Part shown: positions 50,221 to 59,800 of the stretch, piece by piece | How positions within the stretch are numbered: position 1 is the first letter of the stretch | How the letters are laid out: each line of letters starts with the position of its first letter | Assembly (NCBI GenBank): GCA_964565805.1 | Contig: CAZMGH010000002.1 | Span: forward strand, 1 to 64,000 | DNA length: 64,000 bases | From: Catenibacillus sp964565805 | Lineage (GTDB): Bacteria > Bacillota > Clostridia > Lachnospirales > Lachnospiraceae | Direction: 5' to 3' | Position numbers and translations under genes: made by a program | The notes under the pieces: model-generated | The model's database searches: none | What the model was told of the DNA's origin: nothing | The model's input: the letters and a program-made list of their open reading frames with translations, nothing else

Positions 50221-51341
50221 ATCGTCCCCTTTCCTGAAGTATGATCAAAGCGGATCCGTTTTTGGGTCTGGGCGGAAAAGAGAAATACCTTTCCCGGTTT
50301 TAATGTAAAGCGCACATCAGAATCTGGGGCTACATGAACCCGGTTTTCTGAGCTGATAATGGAACGAACAAAGGGGGACAGGCAAGCGCTGTGGGCTGAA
50401 ACAATGCTGACATCACGGCCCATGACCTCTACCCGGTCCAGCTTACAAACCATAGGCCCGTTATCATTAAGTAAAAAACCTTCCGGCCGGATGCCTGCGT
50501 AAACTTCCTGGTCACTGACACGGCTCACTGCCATGACCGGATCATCACCAAGGAAGAGCATGCCATTTTTCACCTGGCCCCGGAAAACGTTAATGGGCGG
50601 AGTCCCTAAAAACCGGGCCACAAAAAGATTATCCGGATCATCATAGACGTCCTGAGGCTGACCTTCCTGCATTAAAACGCCGTGATCCATTACAGCGATC
50701 CGGTCGCAAATGCTCATAGCCTCATCCTGGTCATGGGTGACAAAAACTGTTGTAATGCCAGTCTTTTTCTGGATCTTTCGGATCTCCTCCCGGGTCTGGA
50801 GGCGCAGCCGCGCATCCAGGTTGGAAAGAGGCTCGTCCAGCAAAAGGACTCGGGGCATCTTGATCAGGGCACGGGCGATAGCGACCCGCTGCTGCTGTCC
50901 TCCGGAAAGCTCCCTTGGCTTCCGGTCTAAAAGATCTTCGATCTGGACAAGCTTTGCGGTTTCAAGGACCCGCCGCTTCATCTCTGATTTAGAGGGACGG
51001 TCCTTGCCTTTCAGATTTTCAAGAGGAAACTGGATATTTTTTTGAACATTAAGATGAGGATAAAGGGCATAGTTCTGAAAAACCATGCCAACCCCCCGAA
51101 GTTCAGGGGAGAGGGCGGTCACATCCTCGTCGCCGAAGAAAATACTGCCGCCGGTAGCTTTTTCAAGACCGCAGATAAGATTTAGGGTGGTGCTTTTTCC
51201 GCAGCCGGAAGGCCCCAGAAGGCCTACCAGCTCACCATCAGGGATCTCACAGGTAAAATCATTAACAGCGATCACATCTTCCGGGTTCTTTTTACTCCGT
51301 CCTGGAAATTTCTTTGTAAGATTCTTTAATGTTATCTTCAT
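50217..51341 (-). CDS. Sugar ABC transporter ATP-binding protein (MsmK/UgpC type)
   Basis: A 374-residue ATPase with Walker A GPSGCGKSTTLN, Q-loop VFQNYALYPH, signature ELSGGQQQRVAIARAL, Walker B VLLLDEPLSNLDARL and His switch VTHDQDEAMS. The C-terminal 130 residues are the regulatory OB/TOBE domain. Having a dedicated ATPase as first gene of the operon is notable, because many Firmicute sugar transporters share a distant MsmK. AGGAG lies upstream of the ATG. Confidence 0.94.
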   Translation of the reverse strand: MKITLKNLTKKFPGRSKKNPEDVIAVNDFTCEIPDGELVGLLGPSGCGKSTTLNLICGLEKATGGSIFFGDEDVTALSPELRGVGMVFQNYALYPHLNVQKNIQFPLENLKGKDRPSKSEMKRRVLETAKLVQIEDLLDRKPRELSGGQQQRVAIARALIKMPRVLLLDEPLSNLDARLRLQTREEIRKIQKKTGITTVFVTHDQDEAMSICDRIAVMDHGVLMQEGQPQDVYDDPDNLFVARFLGTPPINVFRGQVKNGMLFLGDDPVMAVSRVSDQEVYAGIRPEGFLLNDNGPMVCKLDRVEVMGRDVSIVSAHSACLSPFVRSIISSENRVHVAPDSDVRFTLKPGKVFLFSAQTQKRIRFDHTSGKGTI

Positions 51342-51434
51342 AATGGTTATCTCCTAAACATTGGTATTTAAAGCGTATGGCATTTTCCAGATAAAGTTTT
51401 TCACGGGGTGCCGGTACACTATTCCATGGTTAAG

Positions 51435-51463
51435 ATTATAGCGTATTTTTTTCAGATTCACAA
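51435..51463 (-). promoter_or_regulatory. Promoter of the sugar ABC operon
   Basis: Minus-strand TTGTGA (51458-51463) and TATAAT (51435-51440) with 17-base spacing, about 95 bases before the ATPase ATG. The 354-base gap 51342-51695 holds this and the divergent Rrf2 promoter. Confidence 0.7.
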
Positions 51464-51577
51464 GGTATGGAGAAAGGGCTTTCTATTAGTAAAACTTATG
51501 AATACTATGGATAGTAAAAGATTTAAAGGCTGGTGACCGGCGGGAGCTGAGATATACCTCTGCCCCTGTTTGTCTAG

Positions 51578-51606
51578 TTGGCATTTTCTCTGTTTTCTGA
51601 TACAAT
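51578..51606 (+). promoter_or_regulatory. Rrf2 gene promoter
   Basis: TTGGCA (51578-51583) and TACAAT (51601-51606), 17-base spacer. CCGCCCTTGGGCGG, a tight palindrome, lies in the leader at about 51632-51645. Confidence 0.6.
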
Positions 51607-51695
51607 GATGACACCAGGGTCAGGAAGTCATAAGGCCGCCCTTGGGCGGGCAAGTATAACTTTGGATCATATTTTTTCAGGAAAGGCGGAGAAAA

Positions 51696-52112
51696 ATGAG
51701 AGTTTCAACTAAGGGACGCTATGCCCTTCGTATTATGGCGGATCTGGCCATGCATCGTGAGGATGGCTATATCCCTTTAAAAGAAATTGAAAAAAGGCAG
51801 GGGATCACCCTGAAATATATGGAACAGATCATGCCCTTATTAACACGGGCAGGGTATGTAAAAAGCTGTCGGGGAAATAACGGAGGCTACATGTTGGCCC
51901 GTGAGCCCAAGGAATATACTGCGGGCCAGATCTTAAGGTCTACGGAGGGGAGCCTGGCGCCGATCCCGTGTATTGAAGAATCTTCCAATACATGTGCCCA
52001 TAAAGACAAGTGTACAACGGTTTCTTTTTGGGAGGGGCTGTGGCAGGTAATCAATGATTATGTTGACAGCGTGACTTTGGAGGATCTGACAAAAAGCATA
52101 AAAATATATTGA
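51696..52112 (+). CDS. Rrf2-family transcriptional regulator (IscR/CymR-like)
   Basis: A 138-residue winged-helix regulator: MRVSTKGRYALRIMADLAMH, IPLKEIEKRQGITLKYMEQI and the wing CRGNNGGYMLAREP are hallmarks. Three Cys in PCIEESSNTCAHKDKC (about residues 92-107) match the spacing of the Fe-S ligands of IscR-type members, whereas CymR lacks them. It directly precedes a sulfhydrylase gene, so control of sulfur metabolism or Fe-S supply is a reasonable inference. Confidence 0.92.
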   Translation: MRVSTKGRYALRIMADLAMHREDGYIPLKEIEKRQGITLKYMEQIMPLLTRAGYVKSCRGNNGGYMLAREPKEYTAGQILRSTEGSLAPIPCIEESSNTCAHKDKCTTVSFWEGLWQVINDYVDSVTLEDLTKSIKIY

Positions 52113-52137
52113 CAGAACTTGTTTATATACGTATAAT
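52109..52137 (+). promoter_or_regulatory. Consensus promoter of the sulfhydrylase gene
   Basis: TTGACA (52109-52114) and TATAAT (52132-52137), 17-base spacer: a full consensus sigma-A promoter. Its -35 overlaps the Rrf2 stop codon. Confidence 0.9.
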
Positions 52138-52156
52138 CGTCCATAAACATACTAAG

Positions 52157-52173
52157 CCTATCAAAATAGTAGG
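52157..52173. promoter_or_regulatory. Candidate Rrf2 operator
   Basis: CCTATCAAAATAGTAGG, an imperfect AT-centred palindrome about 20 bases after the -10, placed to block transcription. Confidence 0.4.
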
Positions 52174-52194
52174 AAAAGAAAAAATAGAAAGGAA

Positions 52195-52220
52195 GTCGCT
52201 GTTCATTCCAGAACAGTGAC
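52195..52220 (+). promoter_or_regulatory. Hairpin next to the sulfhydrylase ribosome site
   Basis: GTCGCTGTTC-ATTCCA-GAACAGTGAC, a 10-bp stem with one G-T pair, ends directly before AAAAAGG. It could modulate translation. Confidence 0.55.
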
Positions 52221-52235
52221 AAAAAGGAAACGCAT

Positions 52236-53540
52236 ATGAAACATAAAAGACCGTATAAATTTGAAACCTTACAGCTTCATGCCGGACAGGAACTTCCGGA
52301 CCCGGCAACAGATGCGAGAGCCGTACCTATTTATCAAACCTCTTCCTATGTATTTCACAGCTGTGAAGATGCTGCGGCGCGATTTGCTTTAAAAAGCGGA
52401 GGAAATATTTACGGAAGACTTACGAATCCTACCCAGGCAGTTTTTGAAGAGCGGATGGCGGCGTTAGAAGGGGGCGCGGCTGCTGTGGCAACAGCCTCCG
52501 GAGCGGCGGCGATCACCTATACGATCCAAAATCTGGCTCAAAACGGCGGACATATTGTAGCAGCCAAAAATATTTACGGCGGCTCCTATAATCTGCTGGC
52601 GCACACACTGTCTCAGTATGGGATTACAGCTGCCTTTGTGGATATTTCTGATCTGGAGGCTGTGGAAAATGCCATACAGGAAAATACAAAAGGGATTTTC
52701 GCGGAAACTCTTGGAAATCCCAACTCAGAGGTGACAGATATTGAAGCTGTGGCAGAAATCGCTCACGGCCATCATATCCCCCTGGTGGTGGATAATACTT
52801 TTGCTACTCCTTATTTAGTGCGTCCCATAGAATATGGAGCAGATATTGTGGTTCACTCAGCTACAAAATTTATCGGCGGCCATGGCACAGCTATCGGCGG
52901 CGTGATCGTAGACGGCGGAAAGTTTGACTGGGAGGCTTCGGGAAAATTCCCGGCGCTGACACAGCCGGATCCCTGCTACCATGGCATATGCTTTACCCAG
53001 GCGGCAAAGGATGCCCCTTTTGTTACACGGATCCGGGCCATCCTGCTCCGGGATATGGGAGCGGCAGTGTCCCCATTCCACGCATTTTTGTTCCTTCAGG
53101 GACTGGAAACCTTATCTTTAAGAGTGGAGCGCCATGTGGAAAATGCCCTGAAAGTGGTCCAATATTTGAATCAGCATCCCCAGGTGGAACGGGTGCATCA
53201 TCCTTTAGTGACAAAGGATCCGGCTCAAAAGACCCTGTATGAAACCTATTTCCCCAATGGAGGCGGCTCTATCTTTACTTTTGATATTAAGGGTGATGGT
53301 CATGTGGCTCAGAAATTTATTGATCATTTGCAGCTTTTTTCTCTTTTGGCTAATGTGGCTGATGTGAAATCTCTGGTCATCCATCCGGCCACCACCACTC
53401 ACAGCCAGTGTACACCAGAGGAACTTTTAGACCAGGGTATCCGTCCAAATACGATCCGCCTGTCTATAGGCACGGAAAATATTGATGATATTTTACTGGA
53501 TCTGGAGGAAGGGTTTAAAGCATGCGGTTTTGCTGGCTGA
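52236..53540 (+). CDS. metY: O-acetylhomoserine sulfhydrylase-type PLP enzyme
   Basis: Cys/Met-metabolism PLP enzyme that joins O-acetylhomoserine with sulfide to give homocysteine. The 434-residue length fits MetY rather than the shorter cystathionine synthases. FETLQLHAGQ, YQTSSYVF, TNPTQAVFEERMAALEGG and the PLP lysine region VVHSATKFIGGHGTAIGG (Lys about 210) are visible. The N-terminal half is the PLP fold, and RLSIGTENIDDILLDLEEG closes the domain. Position next to an Rrf2 regulator and a strong promoter supports a sulfur-assimilation role; cystathionine lyase-like activity cannot be excluded. Confidence 0.9.
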   Translation: MKHKRPYKFETLQLHAGQELPDPATDARAVPIYQTSSYVFHSCEDAAARFALKSGGNIYGRLTNPTQAVFEERMAALEGGAAAVATASGAAAITYTIQNLAQNGGHIVAAKNIYGGSYNLLAHTLSQYGITAAFVDISDLEAVENAIQENTKGIFAETLGNPNSEVTDIEAVAEIAHGHHIPLVVDNTFATPYLVRPIEYGADIVVHSATKFIGGHGTAIGGVIVDGGKFDWEASGKFPALTQPDPCYHGICFTQAAKDAPFVTRIRAILLRDMGAAVSPFHAFLFLQGLETLSLRVERHVENALKVVQYLNQHPQVERVHHPLVTKDPAQKTLYETYFPNGGGSIFTFDIKGDGHVAQKFIDHLQLFSLLANVADVKSLVIHPATTTHSQCTPEELLDQGIRPNTIRLSIGTENIDDILLDLEEGFKACGFAG

Positions 53541-53695
53541 GGCCGTGAGGATGCTTGCGGTCAGACTGCATCTTAAACAGGGCAACGACATTAGCAACAC
53601 GGATCTTAGGAAACACGGATTTAATCCATATTCAGTCTATTCATTCGTCACCGTATCCTGTATAATGTAAGTATCCAAAATACAAAGGATGGTGT

Positions 53696-53873
53696 ATGGA
53701 TTTCCGCCATCGTGTAGAACGCAACAAGATCGGCGAAAAAATATTTAATGACGTGAAGGCCAGGCTGGAAAAGGCCGGACTCATGATGCATGGCGGCACA
53801 ATCGTTGACGCTACCATTATTGCTGCCTCGAGTTCTACCAAAAACAGGGAAGGCAAATGCGCCCCGGAAATTT
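53696..53873 (+). pseudogene. IS5-family transposase fragment
   Basis: About 59 codons read FRHRVERNKIGEKIFNDVKA and GTIVDATIIAASSSTKNREG, the middle segment of IS5-type DDE transposases including the first catalytic Asp of VDATII. Both ends are missing: there is no start of the family upstream and the frame diverges after CAPEI. It is a dead remnant. The stretch 53541-53695 shows no gene. Confidence 0.8.
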
Positions 53874-54010
53874 TTAATGCATCATATATCGCCGGAAACA
53901 ACGGAATACGAGAAAAACGTATTTGAAGGGCTTCTCCCTATGGCATGGGAAGCCGGAGAATAAATCAACTTTCCAGAATGTCTGGACTTAATGTGCGCGG
54001 AGGGATGATC

Positions 54011-55927
54011 ATGGTAAAAAGGAAAGCAAATGAAATTAATTTGAAGCAGATAAAGATCCAGGACATTTTTTGGAGCCGTCTCCAGAACCTCGCGATTGAT
54101 GTGGCGATACCTTATCAGGGAAAAATCCTCAATGATGCAATTCCCGGGGTTATAAAAAGCCATGCAATAGCAAATTTCCGTATCGCTGCAGGACTGGAAG
54201 ATGGATCCTTTTATGGCACGGTTTTTCAGGATAGTGATGTAGCTAAATGGCTGGAGGGTGTGGCTTACTCTCTGGCAGTAAAGCCGGATGCTGATTTAGA
54301 AGCCAGGGCAGACGAAATTATCCGTATAATTGAACAGGCGCAACAGACCGATGGGTATCTTGACACATATTTCATAATCAATGGAATTGAAAAACGATGG
54401 ACGAACCTGCAGGAATGTCATGAAATGTATTGCGCCGGGCATATGATGGAGGCAGCTGTGGCTTATTATGAAATTACAGGAAAAGATCGTCTCCTAAAGG
54501 TAATGGAAAGAATGGCTGACCATATGATTTCCTGGTTTGGCACCGGAAAACATACGGGGATTCCCGGGCATCAGGAGATTGAGGTAGGACTGATGCGGAT
54601 GTATCGTGTTACAGGAAAGGAAAAATATAAAGAATTAGCAGAGTATTTTATTAATGAGAGAGGACAAGACCCCCATTTTTTTGAAAAGGAAGCGAAAAAG
54701 AGAGGCTGGAGGGTTTTTGAGAATCTCGACCCTGCAGATACTGCCTACAATCAGAGTTATGCTCCTGTGCGAGAGCAAAAGGAGGCCGTCGGACACAGTG
54801 TTAGGGGAGTCTATATGTATCGGGCCATGGCAGAGATCGCTGCCGCTACAGGCGATGACAGCCTTCTGGATGCATGCAAAATCTTATGGAATAACATTAC
54901 CCAGAAGAAAATGTATCTGACAGGCGGTATTGGCGCATCAAGCGCAAAAGAATCATTCTCTGCAGATTATGAACTTCCAAATGACCGGGCTTATGCAGAA
55001 ACGTGTGCAGCCATAGGTCTTGTATTTTTTGCAAAGGCCATGCTTGATATAGAACCGGACGGACGGTATGCGGATATTATGGAATTAGCAATGTATAACG
55101 GCACGATTAGTGGAATGCAGGCGGATGGCAGAAGATTCTTTTACGTAAATCCTCTGGAGGTTCAACCGGGCGTCTCTGGGGAGTTGCCGGGGTATCAGGC
55201 TGTGTTGCCTGAAAGGCCAAGCTGGCATTTTTGTGCTTGTTGTCCTCCGAATCTGATACGCATGATCACATCGCTGGGTAAATATGCATGGAGTTATAAT
55301 GCGGACACACTTTATTCGCATCTATTCATCGGGCAGGAAGTATCGTTTGGGCTTGCTGACATAAAAGTTGAATCTGAATATCCATGGAAAGGGCATGTTG
55401 TTTATCACATCCATGCAAAAACACAAACGACATTTACCTTAGCGGTCCATATTCCCGCATATACCCACGAACTTACATGTACGGTGAATGGTACGTTGAT
55501 AAGGGATATGGTCATAAAAAACGGCTATCTTTATATTACACGTGACTGGGCGGAAAATGATACGGTTGTATTAGATTTCCCAATGTGTGTAAAAAGGATA
55601 TACGCCAACCAGAATGTTCGGGAGAATGCCGGGTGTGTTGCGTTCATGAGAGGCCCGTTGGTATATTGTTTTGAAGGAATCGACCAGCCAACACAGCTTC
55701 AGCGGATCCGTATTCCGCGAAATTCAAAAATCCGAGAGATGAAAGGCTCTGGGGAGTTATTCGGACATGCACTATTGTTAAAAATGGAAGGCGTCGAGAT
55801 TACCACTTCCGATTCACTGTATTCTGAAACTCCTCCGGAGGAAACGACGTGTGAAGTTATTGCTATTCCATATTACTTATGGGCCAACAGAGGGATAAAT
55901 CAAATGAGAGTCTGGATGCAGGAATAA
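54011..55927 (+). CDS. GH127 beta-L-arabinofuranosidase
   Basis: Glycoside hydrolase family 127 (DUF1680) enzyme that removes beta-L-arabinofuranose from plant glycoproteins and arabinans. I start at the ATG at 54011 (638 residues), six bases after GGAGGG; the frame further upstream overlaps the IS scrap. The zinc-thiolate site of HypBA1 is conserved: KESF Glu314, YAETC Glu330/Cys332, and CACCPPN Cys408-Cys411 (the last two Cys align with the nucleophile and zinc pair). An (alpha/alpha)6 barrel is followed by beta domains. No signal peptide, so the substrate is imported first. Confidence 0.93.
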   Translation: MVKRKANEINLKQIKIQDIFWSRLQNLAIDVAIPYQGKILNDAIPGVIKSHAIANFRIAAGLEDGSFYGTVFQDSDVAKWLEGVAYSLAVKPDADLEARADEIIRIIEQAQQTDGYLDTYFIINGIEKRWTNLQECHEMYCAGHMMEAAVAYYEITGKDRLLKVMERMADHMISWFGTGKHTGIPGHQEIEVGLMRMYRVTGKEKYKELAEYFINERGQDPHFFEKEAKKRGWRVFENLDPADTAYNQSYAPVREQKEAVGHSVRGVYMYRAMAEIAAATGDDSLLDACKILWNNITQKKMYLTGGIGASSAKESFSADYELPNDRAYAETCAAIGLVFFAKAMLDIEPDGRYADIMELAMYNGTISGMQADGRRFFYVNPLEVQPGVSGELPGYQAVLPERPSWHFCACCPPNLIRMITSLGKYAWSYNADTLYSHLFIGQEVSFGLADIKVESEYPWKGHVVYHIHAKTQTTFTLAVHIPAYTHELTCTVNGTLIRDMVIKNGYLYITRDWAENDTVVLDFPMCVKRIYANQNVRENAGCVAFMRGPLVYCFEGIDQPTQLQRIRIPRNSKIREMKGSGELFGHALLLKMEGVEITTSDSLYSETPPEETTCEVIAIPYYLWANRGINQMRVWMQE

Positions 55928-56056
55928 ACCGTGGAAGGACGGGCGTTCTTTTTCTATCATAATTTGGGAGGTAAACACATGGAGATGCATTTGATAAGCA
56001 GGATATACTTTTAGTGGTGATTACGGTTACAGATACGATTCAGGAGGAGTAAAAAA

Positions 56057-56608
56057 ATGTATTTTGAAAATGAAGGTAGAGAAAACACTCAAGCTTGCGT
56101 AGAGATGGCTTTAAAGACCGCAAAGGAACGTGGAATCCACCATATTGTGGTGGCCAGCGGAACCGGATCTAATGCCAGTCTGTTTAAAGCTGCCGCAAAG
56201 GATTTTAATGTAGTGTGTGTGACCTGTGCCTATGGAATGGTGGAAAGTGGAAAAAACATTATGGATGAAAATGTGCGACAGGAATTGAAGGATTCAGGGA
56301 TTCATGTGCTGACCACCACTCATGTGCTTAGCGGCGCTGAGCGGGGACTGAGCAAAAAGTACGGCGGTGTCCATCCGGCAGAGATCATTTCTGATGCCCT
56401 GCGTATGTTCGGACAGGGAACGAAGGTATGTGTGGAGATTTCTATTATGGCTTTGGACGCAGGCCTTATTCCTTATGGGGAAGATATTGTGGCAGTGGCC
56501 GGGAGCGGGCGCGGTGCAGACACGGCGCTGATTCTTCGCCCCGCTCATGCAAATCATATCCTTGACACGGAGATTGGGGAAATCATCTGCAAGCCAAGGT
56601 GTTTTTAA
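56057..56608 (+). CDS. Free-standing pyruvate kinase C-terminal domain protein
   Basis: The 183 residues match the alpha/beta C-terminal domain of pyruvate kinase, found alone in many bacteria and archaea, with no catalytic barrel. GIHHIVVASGTGSNASLFKA and VAVAGSGRGADTALILRPA are typical. It would bind a phosphate-containing ligand but lacks kinase residues. AGGAGG precedes the ATG. It sits between two glycosidase genes; whether it is a regulator or enzyme there is unknown. The gap 55928-56056 has no feature beyond a second AGGAGG-like site. Confidence 0.85.
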   Translation: MYFENEGRENTQACVEMALKTAKERGIHHIVVASGTGSNASLFKAAAKDFNVVCVTCAYGMVESGKNIMDENVRQELKDSGIHVLTTTHVLSGAERGLSKKYGGVHPAEIISDALRMFGQGTKVCVEISIMALDAGLIPYGEDIVAVAGSGRGADTALILRPAHANHILDTEIGEIICKPRCF

Positions 56609-56844
56609 AATTTACCCGGTCTGCAGCAGGGCTTTCTGAAAAGCGAGCCAGTCCAGTTCAGTGAACGATTATCAAAAGTTGCATTATCAAAAGTTATATA
56701 AAAAGCCACATTTGTGATAGATTAATTGTTCAAATTGTATTATGATGGTAGGGTAGAGTCCGATTTTTAGGATTGACAGAAGTGCTGCAGCAGTTGGGCC
56801 AGTTAAACGGCTGCGAAATGTTACAAAATAACGGGAGGTTTATT

Positions 56845-59800
56845 ATGAGCTTTCAGATCTATGATTTAAAAACAGAGTACATGGAAAGTCCTTTAGGGCT
56901 GGATTGTCCGCGGCCTAGATTTTCCTGGAAGATGAAATCTGATGAAAAGGATGCCTGCCAGACCGGGTATCAGATCATTGTGGGAACCAGCGAAGGGACT
57001 GGGGATATGTGGGACAGCGGCAGGATAGATTCGGATGATTCCAATGGAATTTATTACGCAGGACGGACTTTGGAAGCATGCACAAAATATTACTGGACCG
57101 TTCAGGTGTGGAATGGACAAGATCAGTGTGTCACCGCTCAGGGCCAGACTTTTGAAACCGGCCTTATGGACAGTTCTGTTCAGGCATGGGAAGGCGCCAA
57201 GTGGATCGGAGCGCCCTACTGCACTTTAAGTCCGGATGTACGGGGGATTTTTGGCGTAGAAACTGAGTTTATCCTGGATCCGGAAAGTACCAGAGCCGGT
57301 GTGGTGATCGGAGCCAATGACCGGCGAATTTCCGGGGAAAATTATTTCCGGTTTGATATTGATGTGTCAGCCATCCCTGCAAAGCTGTCCATTTACCGGG
57401 TCGGTATTGCCAAAGAGGACCGGGCGGATGCGCCTTTAGCCACAGTGGATGTGGTGAATTTTGACAGCTTAGATCATGAACCGGTGATCACAGCGGCAAA
57501 TCGTTATGAGCCTCATAAGCTTTATCTGGAAGTCACCGGCAACTGTGTGTATACCTATGTAGATGACATCCGTGTGGACGCGGAACACAGAAAGCTGCCC
57601 TGGGGCGCAGAGGTGGTTGCTCCCCGCCAGATCAATCCTTTGGGAAATAACGATGTGAATACCTATCCCCGGCTGAATCATATTGGTTTTTACATGCCGG
57701 CAGGCCAGAAGGCGTATTTTTCCTATTTAAAGGTAAAAAATCTGAGAAAACCGGGGGCCTGTGTGTTTGCGGAGGACGCGGAGCATGGCATAGATCCAGG
57801 GTGTACGGGGAAGACCGGTAGCATTTTTTCCGGCGCTTTAAGTGACGGCGATCTTTGTGTGGAAGAATATAAGGGCAAAAAGGTGTATGGGGTAAAAGCC
57901 GGCGACCGGGACATAATGGTATGCGGCGATCCGGCCCATACCTCCATTCCTATGCTGCGCACTTGCTTTAAAGTTTGTGACAAGCCGGTAAAGGCTGCCC
58001 GGCTGTATGTGACTGCCCGGGGCATTTATGATTGCCGGGTCAATGGCTGGGAAGTGACCGAAACCTGGTTTAATCCCGGAGAGACGCAGTATGACCGGCA
58101 TATTATGTATCAGACTTACAATATTGATTCCATGGTCCATCCCGGGGAAAATGTCCTGGGCGCTATCCTTGCATCCGGTTGGTGGAGCGATGCCCAGACC
58201 TTTGTTCTTGGAAACTACAACTATTACGGCGACCGGGAATCTCTTTTAGGAAAAATTGTTATTTCCTACGAGGACGGCGCCAGGGATGTATATGTTACCG
58301 ACACAGACCACTGGAAATACAGCCCTGACGGCCCTTATGAGTATGCAGGATTCTTCCATGGCGAACATTATAATGCCATCACTGCCAAAGCTTATGAAAG
58401 CTTTGCATGCCCGGACTATGACGATGCTTCCTGGATGGCTCCGGTGGAGATCGCTCCTGTAGCTATAGGTAAAGAGGATGTCCAGGGCCAGGGTCCCATG
58501 ACCTGGCCTACAGTAAATATGCAGGAGACAAAGATCATCGGCCAGGTGGGCGGCGGCGTTTATGCTGTGGGACAGATCCAGGCCCAAAGTGTTGCTGAAA
58601 TTGAGCCGGGGGTTTATATTTATGACATGGGCTGTAATAGCGCCGGTGTGCCTAAACTTAAGCTGTATGGCAAAAAGGGAGATAAAGCGGTGATCCGCTT
58701 TGCGGAGATCCTGTATCCGGATCTTCCTGAATATGAAGGCCGCACAGGCACATTAATGGTGGAAAATCTCAGAGACGCAGATTGTACAGATATTTATACT
58801 TTTGCCGGAGATCCAGATGGGGAGGAATACATGCCCAGATTTACGTTTAGGGGATACCGGTATATTGAGATCCGGGGCGTATTAAAAATGCCTGAGTTAA
58901 GTGATGTGTGTACAGTCCAGCTTTCTTCTATAAAAGAAATGACCGGAGCGGTGAAAACCTCAGAGCCTATGATCAATCAGTTTATTGAGAATGTCCGCCG
59001 TTCTCAGCTGGCAAACTTTATCAGCGTTCCTACGGACTGCCCTCAGAGAAACGAACGTATGGGCTGGGATGGAGATACGGAAGTCTTTTCAAGGACCGCT
59101 TCCTTTAATTCAGATGTGCGCTTGTTTTATTACCGTTATCTTCAGGCTATGCGTGATCTTCAGGTGGATGGAAAATATCCGGATATTGCCCCTGTAGGCG
59201 GTGGCTTTGGCGGATATACCTATGAGAGCGCCGGATTGATCGTTACCTGGGAGGTTTACCAGCAGTACGGAGATGTACAGGTGATCCGGGATAATTATAA
59301 GGCTATGAAGGCATTTATGGATTATTCTGCCCGGATCAATGTGGACGGAAAACTGACCGGCGGCGTTATGACTTTAGGTGACTGGCTGTCTCCCGATGAA
59401 ACAAATCTGGATCTGATCTGCTACGCCTTTTACGGATATAATGCCCGGATCATGTCTAAAATGGCCGCGGCCATTGGAGAGACTGAGGATGCGAAAGCTT
59501 ACGCCGACTTATATGAGGAACTGAAGGCATATTGGAATAATCGCTTTGTAGATCCGGAAACCATGAAGACCGCAGATGACACTCAGTGCTCCTACGCTCT
59601 GCCTTTAGCTTATGGCATGGTGGATGAAAAATACATTCAGGCCTTTGGGAATCATCTGGCAGACAAGACCCGCCGGGTAGACTACACAGTAACTACCGGA
59701 TTTTTCGGCACAGCGCCATTGAATCCTATGCTTACAGTGACTGGCCATAAAGAGGACGCCTATAAGCTTATGGCTCAGACCAAATGCCCATCCTGGCTGT

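Noticed and set aside
53945..54010. Longer start of the GH127 gene
   Set aside because: The extra 22 codons lie over a GGAGGG site that serves the ATG at 54011, and the family starts there.
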